From: Arion vulgaris | Taxonomy: Eukaryota > Mollusca > Gastropoda > Stylommatophora > Arionidae | Direction: 5' to 3' | DNA: 64,000 nt | Assembly (NCBI GenBank): GCA_020796225.1 | Contig: CM036759.1 | Coordinates: forward strand, 70,271,512 to 70,335,511 | Part shown: positions 13,101-25,100 of the stretch, piece by piece | How positions within the stretch are numbered: position 1 is the stretch's first letter | How the letters are laid out: the number at the start of each line of letters is the position of its first letter | Made by a program: the position numbers and the translations under genes | The notes under the pieces: model-generated | Told to the model about the DNA's origin: nothing | Database searches by the model: none | Seen by the model: only the letters and a program-made list of their open reading frames with translations

Positions 13101-16100
13101 ATATTTTTGTAGGAAATTTGTTTTTTAATCTTTTCTACTGAATTTTGCCAGGGCAAACATTGTTGGCACTTGTAGTGATTCAGTCAATTTCCTGCTCACT
13201 GAACCAGCCTCCACACCGAACCAGCCTCCACTTTTCGGATCATACTCAATGAATCACTATTTATTTCTAGGTTTGAAGGATCAACGCTTTTTCTTTCTGT
13301 GTTTATGTTTTGCTGTTTTCTTTCTCTCTCTCTCTCTCTGTCTTTCTCTCTTTATCTCTCTCTTTTTACTTTGGATTCTCAGATTCTGTTGACCATGGCA
13401 AAAGTTGATGTGTCTTTTACAGAAAATGAATATTTAATTGTAATTTTTGACTTTCAGACTATCCATTTTCCCAAAAGCAAGTTTCGAACCTTGCCTGCTC
13501 AGTGCACCAAAGTTGGAGCTTATCCCGTGGCACTTATTCCTGGACAGTTTCAAGAAAATTATAAAAAGTGAGTGTTCATTAAATGTTGCTTCTTACGTTG
13601 GTCAGACTTATGAACTTGCAATTAAGCAGCTGATAGAAGATAATGCAAGTAATGATGTTGTTTATACCGATGGGTCTGTGAATCGTGGTGAGAAGTCGGG
13701 GCTGGGGTTTCTTGGCTAGTACGCATGGTAGTGTTGTTGCAGAGTGAAATGTTGCATACAGGACAACTACTTCCATTATGAGGATGGATGTTGAGGCTGT
13801 TACTTCTGCCCTCCATTGGCTCCCTGGGACTCCATTTACTATGACCGTTGTTATATCTGACTCTCAGTCGATGCTTCGGAAGATTGAGAATAGCAGATCG
13901 CGGTATGAGTGGATGTCGTCTATAGAGGATTCCCACCTCCAGTTACTCGCATGGATCTACTGTCCTGGGCATGCTGGTGTTTGTGACAACGACAGAGCGG
14001 ACAGGCTTCCATTGAAATCTTCAAATTTTGGCAAGTTTAGATGGATAACAGATGTCCTTCTGTCTCTTGGTGACCTACTGTTGAATGAGGACACTAAAAT
14101 TGGCGTTGAATCAATCCAGCGATTTAGGGAGTTTGGAATTGTACATTATACAAGTAGAACTTGATGTTTGAGGGGCAGAGACAGGAGTGTGTTTAACCAG
14201 CAAGCCACAGGAACCATCAGTAACATACCTTCGACAACTGTTGGGGGAGACTGAGCACCTATGTGTCTGCCAGGAGTGCTGTGATGTCAGTTCATTAACC
14301 AAGAACCAACTTGTTATGTTATAGGTGACAAGTTATCTGTTTTTCCCTATATGCATATCTAGTTGGTGTTTACTGAACAAGACAATTATCATCTGTACGG
14401 TCCAAATCTTCTAGTTGTCTGGTTTATACCAAATGGATGACAGTTTCACCCCTGCAACATTTCGTAGTTATATTGATAATAAAAATAAATATTAAAGTCG
14501 GCGTCTGGCGAATGGATTAGAGCGCATGCTCCCATCTGAGGAGACCCGGTTCAATCCCGGTACACCCCAGGAGTTTTCTTCTGTTGGGGGCATAAAGAAA
14601 AAATTCTAACCTGAACAACTTTGCTGCAACTGCACTAGGCATGCAGCCATTAAATTCTGCAAGCTTACGTCCTCCCTGTCCCTCGTTTGCCCTAAAAGCG
14701 GTATTACACAGACAGTAACGACATGTTTGATTTTGAAAATCCAAATTTTCTAGTTGTTTATTTTCTACCAAATAGAGGACAGTTTCACCCCTGCAACATT
14801 TCGTAGTTATATTGATAATTAAATTAATAATGTCTCCACAGGTATTCAGCAGAAGAGCTGATGTATTTCACTGAGGACTTCACTAAAGGACCCCCCTAAA
14901 GTTGTCAAGTATGTTCGGAATCCACTGAGGTCCCTAAACTGCCAATCAGTGACAAACAGGTAACAGAAATAATTATTCTGAGATTTGGCAGACTTAATGG
15001 AACAAAAAAATGATAAAGCAGAATTTAAGAAATGCAGTGTATTGCGGGGTTCGCAAGGGAGCACAGAATAGTAACACTGCAAACTACAAGGCATATCGTA
15101 AGAGGTGACTGAGGTAAGAGATGACTGAGGTAAGAGGTGACTGAGGTAAGAGGTGACTGAGGTAAGAGGTGACTGAGGTAAGAGCCTAGGAAAGCTAACC
15201 TAGTAAATAAAAAGCATCGCCAGAAATCGGATGTGCTGGCCTATTTGTAGGTGCATAATGTACAATTACTCTTAGGCTCAGATCACATACACACCACAAA
15301 GAGAAGTTTAATAAGTGATCGATATAGAGCATTCGAAGAAGTCGTTGAATCATCATCACCAATTAGTCCATAAGTGATCCGATCTCCTCAGTATGTCTCA
15401 GCATATGGCAACTAATGACACGGTTCTTTGTTAGTTTACTATTCTTCTTTTGGGTACACCACATTTGACTTGGAATTTTTGCAGTCTGGTTAGTGTTGTA
15501 GATTCATTACTATTACTTGAATCATGTACGCATCCTCTCTCTCTCTCTTAGGGAATTTATAATATCAGCCTGGTCCATTGCATGCCCGCTTTGTGCAGCA
15601 GCCATACCTGCAAGCATATCCGCACGTTCATTCCCCCTTACACTTGCATGCCCTGGCACAAAAATAAAACTGATCTTTGTCAGCCTAGACCTCTTCAGCG
15701 TCTCCAACCATTGCCTCCGAGCCCAGCCAATTTAAGTCTTCATGAGCATACTCATTGAGTCACTGAGAAAACATGCATGGATAAATGTATGTGACTTCAG
15801 CCATACCATCACTTTAGTTACTGCCATAATTTATATAGTGAGAGTGCTCGTAGTCATGGCAAAACCACCACTGTCTTATTCACAACATCCCCTCTAACTT
15901 GAGCAGTTGAAGCCAATGAGTGAAGCTATTATTGCTGTCATCAATTGACTGTTAGAAGAGTAGTGAAGAAGAAGATGTGTGTCAGATTGATTGATTCAAC
16001 AGGTGGAGGGTCTCTATGGCGAAGTGGTTAATATGCTTTCAAGGTGCTCTGAAGATTGTAGATTCGAATCCAGACCAAGTCACATGAGCAACTTTTTCTG

Positions 16101-19100
16101 AGATCCTAGGATTGTTGCTAGAGCTATGGAGTTTGTGCAACACTCTGCGGTGGCCGTTCAGCTTCTGTAGAGAGGGACGGAGCCATATGGAGTTTGTGCG
16201 ACACTCTGCGGTGGGTGTTCAACTTCTGCAGAGAGGGACAGAGCCATATGGAGTTTGTGCGACACTCTGCGGTGGGCGTTTAGCTTCTGCAGAGAGGGAC
16301 GGAGCCATATAGGCACACCCGGTACAATGAAGTAAATCCTTCGCCTTTATACCCCTTTCCACATTTTCTTTTAGCCAAACTGTCGTATTGTGCCAGATCT
16401 TACTGTAGTATTGTGCCAGATCTTACTGTAGTATTGTGTCAGATCTTATTGTAGTATTGTGCCAGATCTTACTGTAGTATTGTGCCAGATCTTACTGTAG
16501 TATTGTGCCAGATCTTACTGTAGTATTGTGCCAGATCTTACTGTCGTATGGGCCAGATCTTACTGTAGAATTGTGCTAGATCTTATTGTAGCATTGTGCC
16601 AGATCTTACTGTAGAATTGTGCCAGATCTTACTGTAGAATTGTGCTAGATCTTATTGTAGCATTGTGCCAGATCTTACTGTAGCATTGTGCCAGATCTTA
16701 CTGTAGAATTGTGCTAGATCTTATTGTAGCATTGTGCCAGATCTTATTGGTAATATGCGAGACCATTAGGGTTTGACAGCACCTCTCTCTCTGAGTTTAT
16801 ATCTAATTTGCATACTTTAATGATATATTTTAATTGTTTTATATTGCTATATTTTGTTAATACTTTAATGACATATTGAGTGGAGCGCTAGCCCAGCATT
16901 TTCCAAAGTGGGGGTACACTCCCTTCCCAGTGGGCTGAAGTGTTCTGGGAGTGGGGACTTATTAAAGAAGAAATTAATAATAAATATTTCAAAATAAATT
17001 CATGATTTTACGATTGAATAATCATTTATAATTTGAATTCTGCATTTTAATTCATCTTATGCCGTCTTACACAATCCATTTTTTCATCAATTTTCTATTT
17101 CATGCAAAATCATTTGAAAATTGACCATGTATGACAGAAATATATATCAATTTTCTATGTCAAAGAGAAAATAGAGCATGTATATATGTGGGAGGGGGGC
17201 GTTGGCAAACTGTTATAATGTGGAAGGGGACGTTACAAAGTTTATGTTGTGCAAAGTGGGCAGTGGTCCGAAAAAGTTTGGGAATCTATGGTCTAGCGAA
17301 TGGATTAGAGCGTGGCTCTAATCGGAGACCTGTGAAACCACAGTAAAGCCAAAGATTTTTTCTGTCAGGAGCATAAAAATAAATCCTAACCTGAACAGTT
17401 TTGCTGCGATACACTAGCCTGCGGCCATTCAATTCCGAGTCTCTTGTCCCCTTGTTCAAACATTGCCCTCAACGTACTAAACAAACAAAAGATGTACTAA
17501 ACAAGCTGTACTAAACAAGCTGTACCTAAACAAGCTGTACTAAACAAGCTGTACTAAACAACCTGTACTAAACAAGCTGTACTAAACAAGCTGTACTAAA
17601 CAAGCTGTACTAAACAATCTGTACTAAACAAGCTGTACTAAACAAGCTGTACTAAACAAGCTGTACTAAACAAGCTGTACTAAACAAGCTGTACTAACGG
17701 CAGTAACGATAGTTGTAATGATATATTTGTATATTTTATTCACAGAAAACAATTGCAAACTCGGATGGGGAAGAAAGTAATGGTAGCAACAAGGACGACA
17801 ATGAAGATAACGTAGAACACACTGATAAGGGGGAAAATGAATTCAAAGAAAATGATAATACTCAAGTCGAGAGCATTGAGATGACGTCACCTTTTAAATT
17901 AGAGAAGAAAATTAAAGTAGGAATGAAAAGAAAATATATCAAAAGTTCTCCGGATAGAATGAAAAAAACAGGGAAACGAAGCAAGGAGGTTGAACTGGAC
18001 AAAAGTGAAGAGAAGATAAGTCAAGAAGGAGAAGAGAAGGGAACAAGTCCAGAATCAAAGAAGATGCCAGCCAAGGTAAGATAATATGAAATCATTGCAT
18101 TGTTTTGTTAGATCTTAATGTTGGTAGATGTCAGCCAAGGTAAGATAATATGAAATCATTGCATTGTTTTGTTAGATCTTAATGTTGGTAGATGTCAGCC
18201 AAGGTAAGATAATATGAAATCATTGCATTGTTTTGTTAGATCTTAATGTTGGTAGATGTCAGCCAAGGTAAGATAATATGAAATCATTGCATTGTTTTGT
18301 TAGATCTTAATGTTGGTAGATGTCAGCCAATGTAAGATAATATGAAATCATTGCATTGTTTTGTTAGATCTTAATGTTGGTAGATGTCAGCCAAGGTAAG
18401 ATAATATGAAATCATTGCATTGTTTTGTTAGATCTTAATGTTGGTAGATGTCAGCCAAGGTAAGATAATATGAAATCATTGCATTGTTTTGTTAGATCTT
18501 AATGTTGGTAGATGTCAGCCAAGGTAAGATAATATGAAATCATTGCATTGTTTTGTTAGATCTTAATGTTGGTAGATGTCAGCCAAGGTAAGATAATATG
18601 AAATCATTGCATTGTTTTGTTAGATCTTAATGTTGGTAGATGTCAGCCAAGGTAAGATAATATGAAATCATTGCATTGTTTTGTTAGATCTTAATGTTGG
18701 TAGATGTCAGCCAAGGTAAGATAATATGAAATCATTGCATTGTTTTGTTAGATCTTAATGTTGGTAGATGTCAGCCAAGGTAAGATAATATGAAATCATT
18801 GCATTGTTTTGTTAGATCTTAATGTTGGTAGATGTCAGCCAAGGTAAGATAATATGAAATCATTGCATTGTTTTGTTAGATCTTAATGTTGGTAGATGTC
18901 AGCCAAGGTAAGATAATATGAAATCATTGCATTGTTTTGTTAGATCTTAATGTTGGTAGATGTCAGCCAAGGTAAGATAATATGAAATCATTGCATTGTT
19001 TTGTTAGATCTTAATGTTGGTAGATGTCAGCCAAGGTAAGATAATATGAAATCATTGCATTGTTTTGTTAGATCTTTAAAGTTGGTAGATGTCAGCCAAG

Positions 19101-22100
19101 GTAAGATAATATGAAATCATTGCATTGTTTTGTTAGATCTTAATGTTGGTAGATGTCAGCCAAGGTAAGATAATATGAAATCATTGCATTGTTTTGTTAG
19201 ATCTTAATGTTGGTAGATGTCAGCCAAGGTAAGATAATATGAAATCATTGCATTGTTTTGTTAGATCTTAATGTTGGTAGATGTCAGCCAAGGTAAGATA
19301 ATATGAAATCATTGCATTGTTTTGTTAGATCTTAATGTTGGTAGATGTCAGCCAAGGTAAGATAATATGAAATCATTGCATTGTTTTGTTACATCTTAAT
19401 GTTGGTAGATGTCAGCCAAGGTAAGATAATATGAAATCATTGCATTGTTTTGTTACATCTTAATGTTGGTAGATGTCAGCCAAGGTAAGATAATATGAAA
19501 TCATTGCATTGTTTTGTTAGATCTTAATGTTGGTAGATGTCTTGTTCCTTGTGGAGTATAGGACTTCAACAGTTGTCTTCCACTTTTCCTGATCTCTAGT
19601 AACTGACTTATTCTACTTCGTTCCTTGTGGAGCATAGGACTTCAACAGTTGTCTTCCACTTTTCCTGATCTCTAGTAACTGACTTATTCTACTTGTCCTT
19701 GTGGAGCATAGGACTTTAACAGTTGTCTTCCACTTTTCCTGATCTCTAGTAACTGACTTATTCTACTTTGTTCCTTGTGGAGTATAGGACTTCAACAGTT
19801 GTCTTCCACTTTTCCTGATCTCTAGTAACTGACTTATTCATCTCTTTATAACAGTCCATTGGAATTTCTCTCTCTCATAGGACAGATGTCCTGCTTCTAC
19901 AGCCATCATGTTCAAATTATCAGTGACATCCTGAATCCATCTTCTCAGTGGTCTTCCTCTTTGCCATGATGGTCTTCCTCTTTGCCATGATGGTCTTCCT
20001 CTTTGCCATGATGGTCTTCCTCTTTGCCATGATGGTCTTCCTCTTTGCCATGATGGTCTTCCTCTTTGCCATGATGGTCTTCCTCTTTGCCATGATGGTC
20101 TTCCTCTTTGCCATGATACCTCCTTCCATGATGGTCTTCCTCTTTGCCATGATGCCTCCTTCCATGATGGTCTTCTCCGGCCCTTCTTGCCTCTTTATAT
20201 ATCCAAAATACCTCAATTTTCTCATTCTCATTTGTAGCATTAGTCAATTTCCTTTGAATTTGAGTTCTTTCTAGATAGATATATTTGTTCTCTGTCCATG
20301 ATATACAGGACCTCTGAACACTTATATTCTACTTCTTCTTCAGCGATCTCTGGTCATGTGCTTAATTTATTATGTACCACACAAACTGGGCAGTCATCTT
20401 CAGGTTTGTCAGCTTTCCTCAAAGTTTAGTTTTTAGGTTGACTGGGTGTGGCCAGCTTTCTTCTCAGCTCACACAGAAGAGGACAGTCTTGCAGGATATG
20501 CTCTGGTGTCTGTTCCGCCTGCTGACACTGGCAGAGAGCTGTTTGACTTATTCCTAGTCTATATAAGTGTTTGTTGAGTCTGCAGTGTCCGATACGTAGT
20601 CGAAATATAATGACCTGGTTTGTTCTGCTTAGGTCTTTGAGGGAGTCTTTTCTACAATCATATCCAGTGTTTGTCTTCCAGTCTACTGCAGATTTTCTCA
20701 TAATCATATCCAGTGTTTGTCTTCCAGTCTACTGTAGATTTTCTCATAATCATATCCAGTGTTTGTCTTCTAGTCTACTGCAGATTTTCTCATAATCATA
20801 TCCAGTGTTTGTCTTCTAGTCTACTGTAGATTTTCTCATAATCATATCCAGTGTTTGTCTTCTAGTCTACTGCAGATTTTCTCATAATCATATCCAGTGT
20901 TTGTCTTCTAGTCTACTGTAGATTTTCTCATAATCATATCCAGTGTTTGTCTTCTAGTCTACTGTAGATTTTCTCATAATCATATCCAGTGTTTGTCTTC
21001 TAGTCTACTGCAGATTTTCTCATAATCATATCCAGTGTTTGTCTTCTAGTCTACTGCAGATTTTCTCATAATCATATCCAGTGTTTGTCTTCTAGTCTAC
21101 TGCAGATTTTCTCATAATCATATCCAGTGTTTGTCTTCTAGTCTACTGCAGATTTTCTCATAATCATATCCAGTGTTTGTCTTCTAGTCTACTGCAGATT
21201 TTCTCATAATCATATCCAGTGTTTGTCTTCCAGTCTACTGTAGATTTCTCATAATCATATCCAGTGTTTGTCTTCTAGTCTACTGTAGATTTTCTCATAA
21301 TCATATCCAGTGTTTGTCTTCTAGTCTACTGTAGATTTTCTCATAATCATATCCAGTGTTTGTCTTCTAGTCTACTGCAGATTTTCTCATAATCATATCC
21401 AGTGTTTGTCTTCTAGTCTACTGCAGATTTTCTCATAATCATATCCAGTGTTTGTCTTCTAGTCTACTGCAGATTTTCTCATAATCATATCCAGTGTTTG
21501 TCTTCTAGTCTACTGTAGATTTTCTCATAATCATATCCAGTGTTTGTCTTCCAGTCTACTGCAGATTTTCTCATAATCATATCCAGTGTTTGTCTTCTAG
21601 TCTACTGCAGATTTTCTCATAATCATATCCAGTGTTTGTCTTCCAGTCTACTGCAGATTTTCTCATAATCATATCCAGTGTTTGTCTTCCAGTCTACTGC
21701 AAATTTTCTCATAATCATATCCAGTGTTTGTCTTCTAGTCTACTACAGATTTTCTCATAATCATATCCAGTGTTTGTCTTCTAGTCTACTGTAGATTTTC
21801 TCATAATCATATCCAGTGTTTGTCTTCTAGTCTACTGCAGATTTTCTCATAATCATATCCAGTGTTTGTCTTCCAGTCTACTGCAGATTTTCTCATAATC
21901 ATATCCAGTGTTTGTCTTCCAGTCTACTGTAGATTTTCTCATAATCATATCCAGTGTTTGTCTTCTAGTCTACTGCAGATTTTCTCATAATCATATCCAG
22001 TGTTTGTCTTCTAGTCTACTGCAGATTTTCTCATAATCATATCCAGTGTTTGTCTTCCAGTCTACTGCAGATTTTCTCATAATCATATCCAGTGTTTGTC

Positions 22101-25100
22101 TTCTATTCTACTGCAGATTTTCTCATAATCATATCCAGTGTTTGTCTTCTAGTCTACTGTAGATTTTCTCATAATCATATCCAGTGTTTGTCTTCCAGTC
22201 TACTGTAGATTTCTCATAATCATATCCAGTGTTTGTCTTCTAGTCTACTGCAGATTTTCTCATAATCATATCCAGTGTTTGTCTTCTAGTCTACTGTAGA
22301 TTTTCTCATAATCATATCCAGTGTTTGTCTTCTAGTCTACTGCAGATTTTCTCATAATCATATCCAGTGTTTGTCTTCTAGTCTACTGCAGATTTTCTCA
22401 TAATCATATCCAGTGTTTGTCTTCTAGTCTACTGTAGATTTTCTCATAATCATATCCAGTGTTTGTCTTCCAGTCTACTGTAGATTTTCTCATAATCATA
22501 TCCAGTGTTTGTCTTCTAGTCTACTGCAGATTTTCTCATAATCATATCCAGTGTTTGTCTTCCAGTCTACTGCAGATTTTCTCATAATCATATCCAGTGT
22601 TTGTCTTCTAGTCTACTGTAGATTTTCTCATAATCATATCCAGTGTTTGTCTTCTAGTCTACTGCAGATTTTCTCATAATCATATCCAGTGTTTGTCTTC
22701 TAGTCTACTGCAGATTTTCTCATAATCATATCCAGTGTTTGTCTTCTAGTCTACTGCAGATTTTCTCATAATCATATCCAGTGTTTGTCTTCTAGTCTAC
22801 TGTAGATTTTCTCATAATCATATCCAGTGTTTGTCTTCTAGTCTACTGCAGATTTTCTCATAATCATATCCAGTGTTTGTCTTCCAGTCTACTGCAGATT
22901 TTCTCATAATCATATCCAGTGTTTGTCTTCTAGTCTACTGTAGATTTTCTCATAATCATATCCAGTGTTTGTCTTCTAGTCTACTGCAGATTTTCTCATA
23001 ATCATATCCAGTGTTTGTCTTCTAGTCTACTGTAGATTTTCTCATAATCATATCCAGTGTTTGTCTTCTAGTCTACTGTAGATTTTCTCTGTATGAGGGT
23101 TTTGAGCTCTTGAAAAGACAAGGGTTGGTAAATTTGCTCTTTGGCACTGTCCTCCTTAGCTCTCTCTCGATCGTTCTTATTGTGATATATAAACAGCCTT
23201 TGCCAAGACCGTTTTTTACATCACATCTTCAGTACCAGTTTGAGCTCTAGTGCTTATCCTTCGGTGACGTGTCCGGTTTCAACCAGCATTTACTGGGTTC
23301 GCTCTCCGTCAGCTTTGACTGTCCCCAGCCGACCTGCAAGGCAACAGGTTCCTCCTTAGCTAAGACATCAGCACTCTCATTGCCTGCAATGCCACAGTGA
23401 GATGGAATCCACTGCAAGTGAATTTATGCCTTTTCTGAAAGCTGAGCAAGTTCTCTCTTTAGGTTTTGTACTGTGCTGTCAGCAGATTTAGCCTCCAGGG
23501 CTTGTATAGCTGACAGTAAAGTCTGTAAGAAATACGATCTTGCCTGCAGGTGCCTGCAGCTTATTCCTGTGCTGTGCTGCCATCAGAAGGGCTAAGAGTT
23601 CTGCTTTGTAGTTGGAACATATTCTTCCAGTAGGGGCCGCTAAAGACACAGTAGTAGCATCTGGGTGCCTAATATACACTCCTGCTCCACCATTCATGGT
23701 TGCCTCCATTGCCGATCCATCTGCAACACTTGTATTCAAAAAGCACATATATGTTTTCGTTTTTTCTCACATGGAATTGTTATTATTTTTATGTCACTAG
23801 ATAACTTTTTTGTGTAAAGTTGGTTTTGTTTGCTGTTCCTCAGATTCATGGTCTTGAGAAATGTCGGATCTGTAAAAAGCGATCAACAAAAGAAGAAAGA
23901 AAGGCTGGCAAGTTGGTGAAATGTGCAGAATGTGGAAAGATAGGTTTGTGAGATATAAGTGTTACGTTTCAATATGTTTGTAAAATGAGATCTTCTTCTC
24001 TTCCACCATTTACTTCTTTATTAAAAAAGGAGAAATGGTAACTTGGCTACAGCATGTCGTAAGTGATGATGAGGCCCTAGGAACAAGACTGGTACCACTG
24101 TGACCTACAAGGCATGTCGTAGATGCGACTGAGGTATGGCTGCTAGGAAGCAATACCTCCTAGCATTAAATGGAGAAAAGCATGTAAAAAGACGAAATTG
24201 GATGTCTTGGCCTACTTGTAGGCGCATAACTGGCACAATGTACAATCTCTCTTAGGCTTATATCACATACAAATCACATAGAGGGATTAACAAGTGATCG
24301 ATATGGCAAGTTTGAACAAGAAGGTTTAATTCATTCAGATCTGTTTGTTGGGGCGTAGGGGGAATTAAGCTCCTATGTGAGCCTAGACGCTCGTCAACAA
24401 TTAAGCCTCTATGTGGCCTAGGCACGCTCCGTCAACAATTAAGCTCTGCTGTGGCGCAGCCATCAACAATTAATCTCTATGTGGCGATGCAGCTCCGTCA
24501 ACAATTAAGCCTCTATGTGGCTGAGGTGCGCTCATCAACAATTAACCTCTGTGGCGAGGTCCGTCAACAATTAAGCCTCATGTGGCGAGGCACCACCGTC
24601 AACAAGTAAGTCTTATGTGGCGAGCACGCTTTCTGTGACAATTAATTATCTATGTGGCGGCCATCCGCAACAATTAAGCCTCTATGTGGCCGAGGCACGC
24701 CCGTCAACAATTAAGCCTCTATGTGGCGAGGCACGCTCCCATCAACAATTAAGCCTCTATGTGGCCGAGGCACGCCGTCAACAATTAAGCCTCTATGTGG
24801 CGAGGGCGCCGTCAACAATTAATCCTCTATGTGCGAGGCCGCCCGTCAACAATTAAGCCTCTGTGGCGAGGCACGCCCGTCAACTTAAGACTAATGTCTT
24901 TTTTGGTTATATCAGATTGCATCCTTTTTCTTGGTGTATTGTTATGTTATGCGATCAACATCATGGCACCTTGAGCATTCCCATGCGTGCTCTGTCCTCC
25001 GCTGCAGCAGCCATCCTAAAGTCCATTTGCTCACCGTACCCATGAGAAGTTGATTAGTATATCTTCTCTCTCTATCACGAAGACAACACTGTCTGGCATG

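Noticed and set aside
17881..18084. 67-codon frame treated as a separate small gene
   Set aside because: It is the second half of PHF10 exon f, which opens at 17746 after an acceptor, plus two codons of intron.
20653..23088. Possible CRISPR array
   Set aside because: The units are contiguous without unique spacers and the genome is eukaryotic, so this is a minisatellite.
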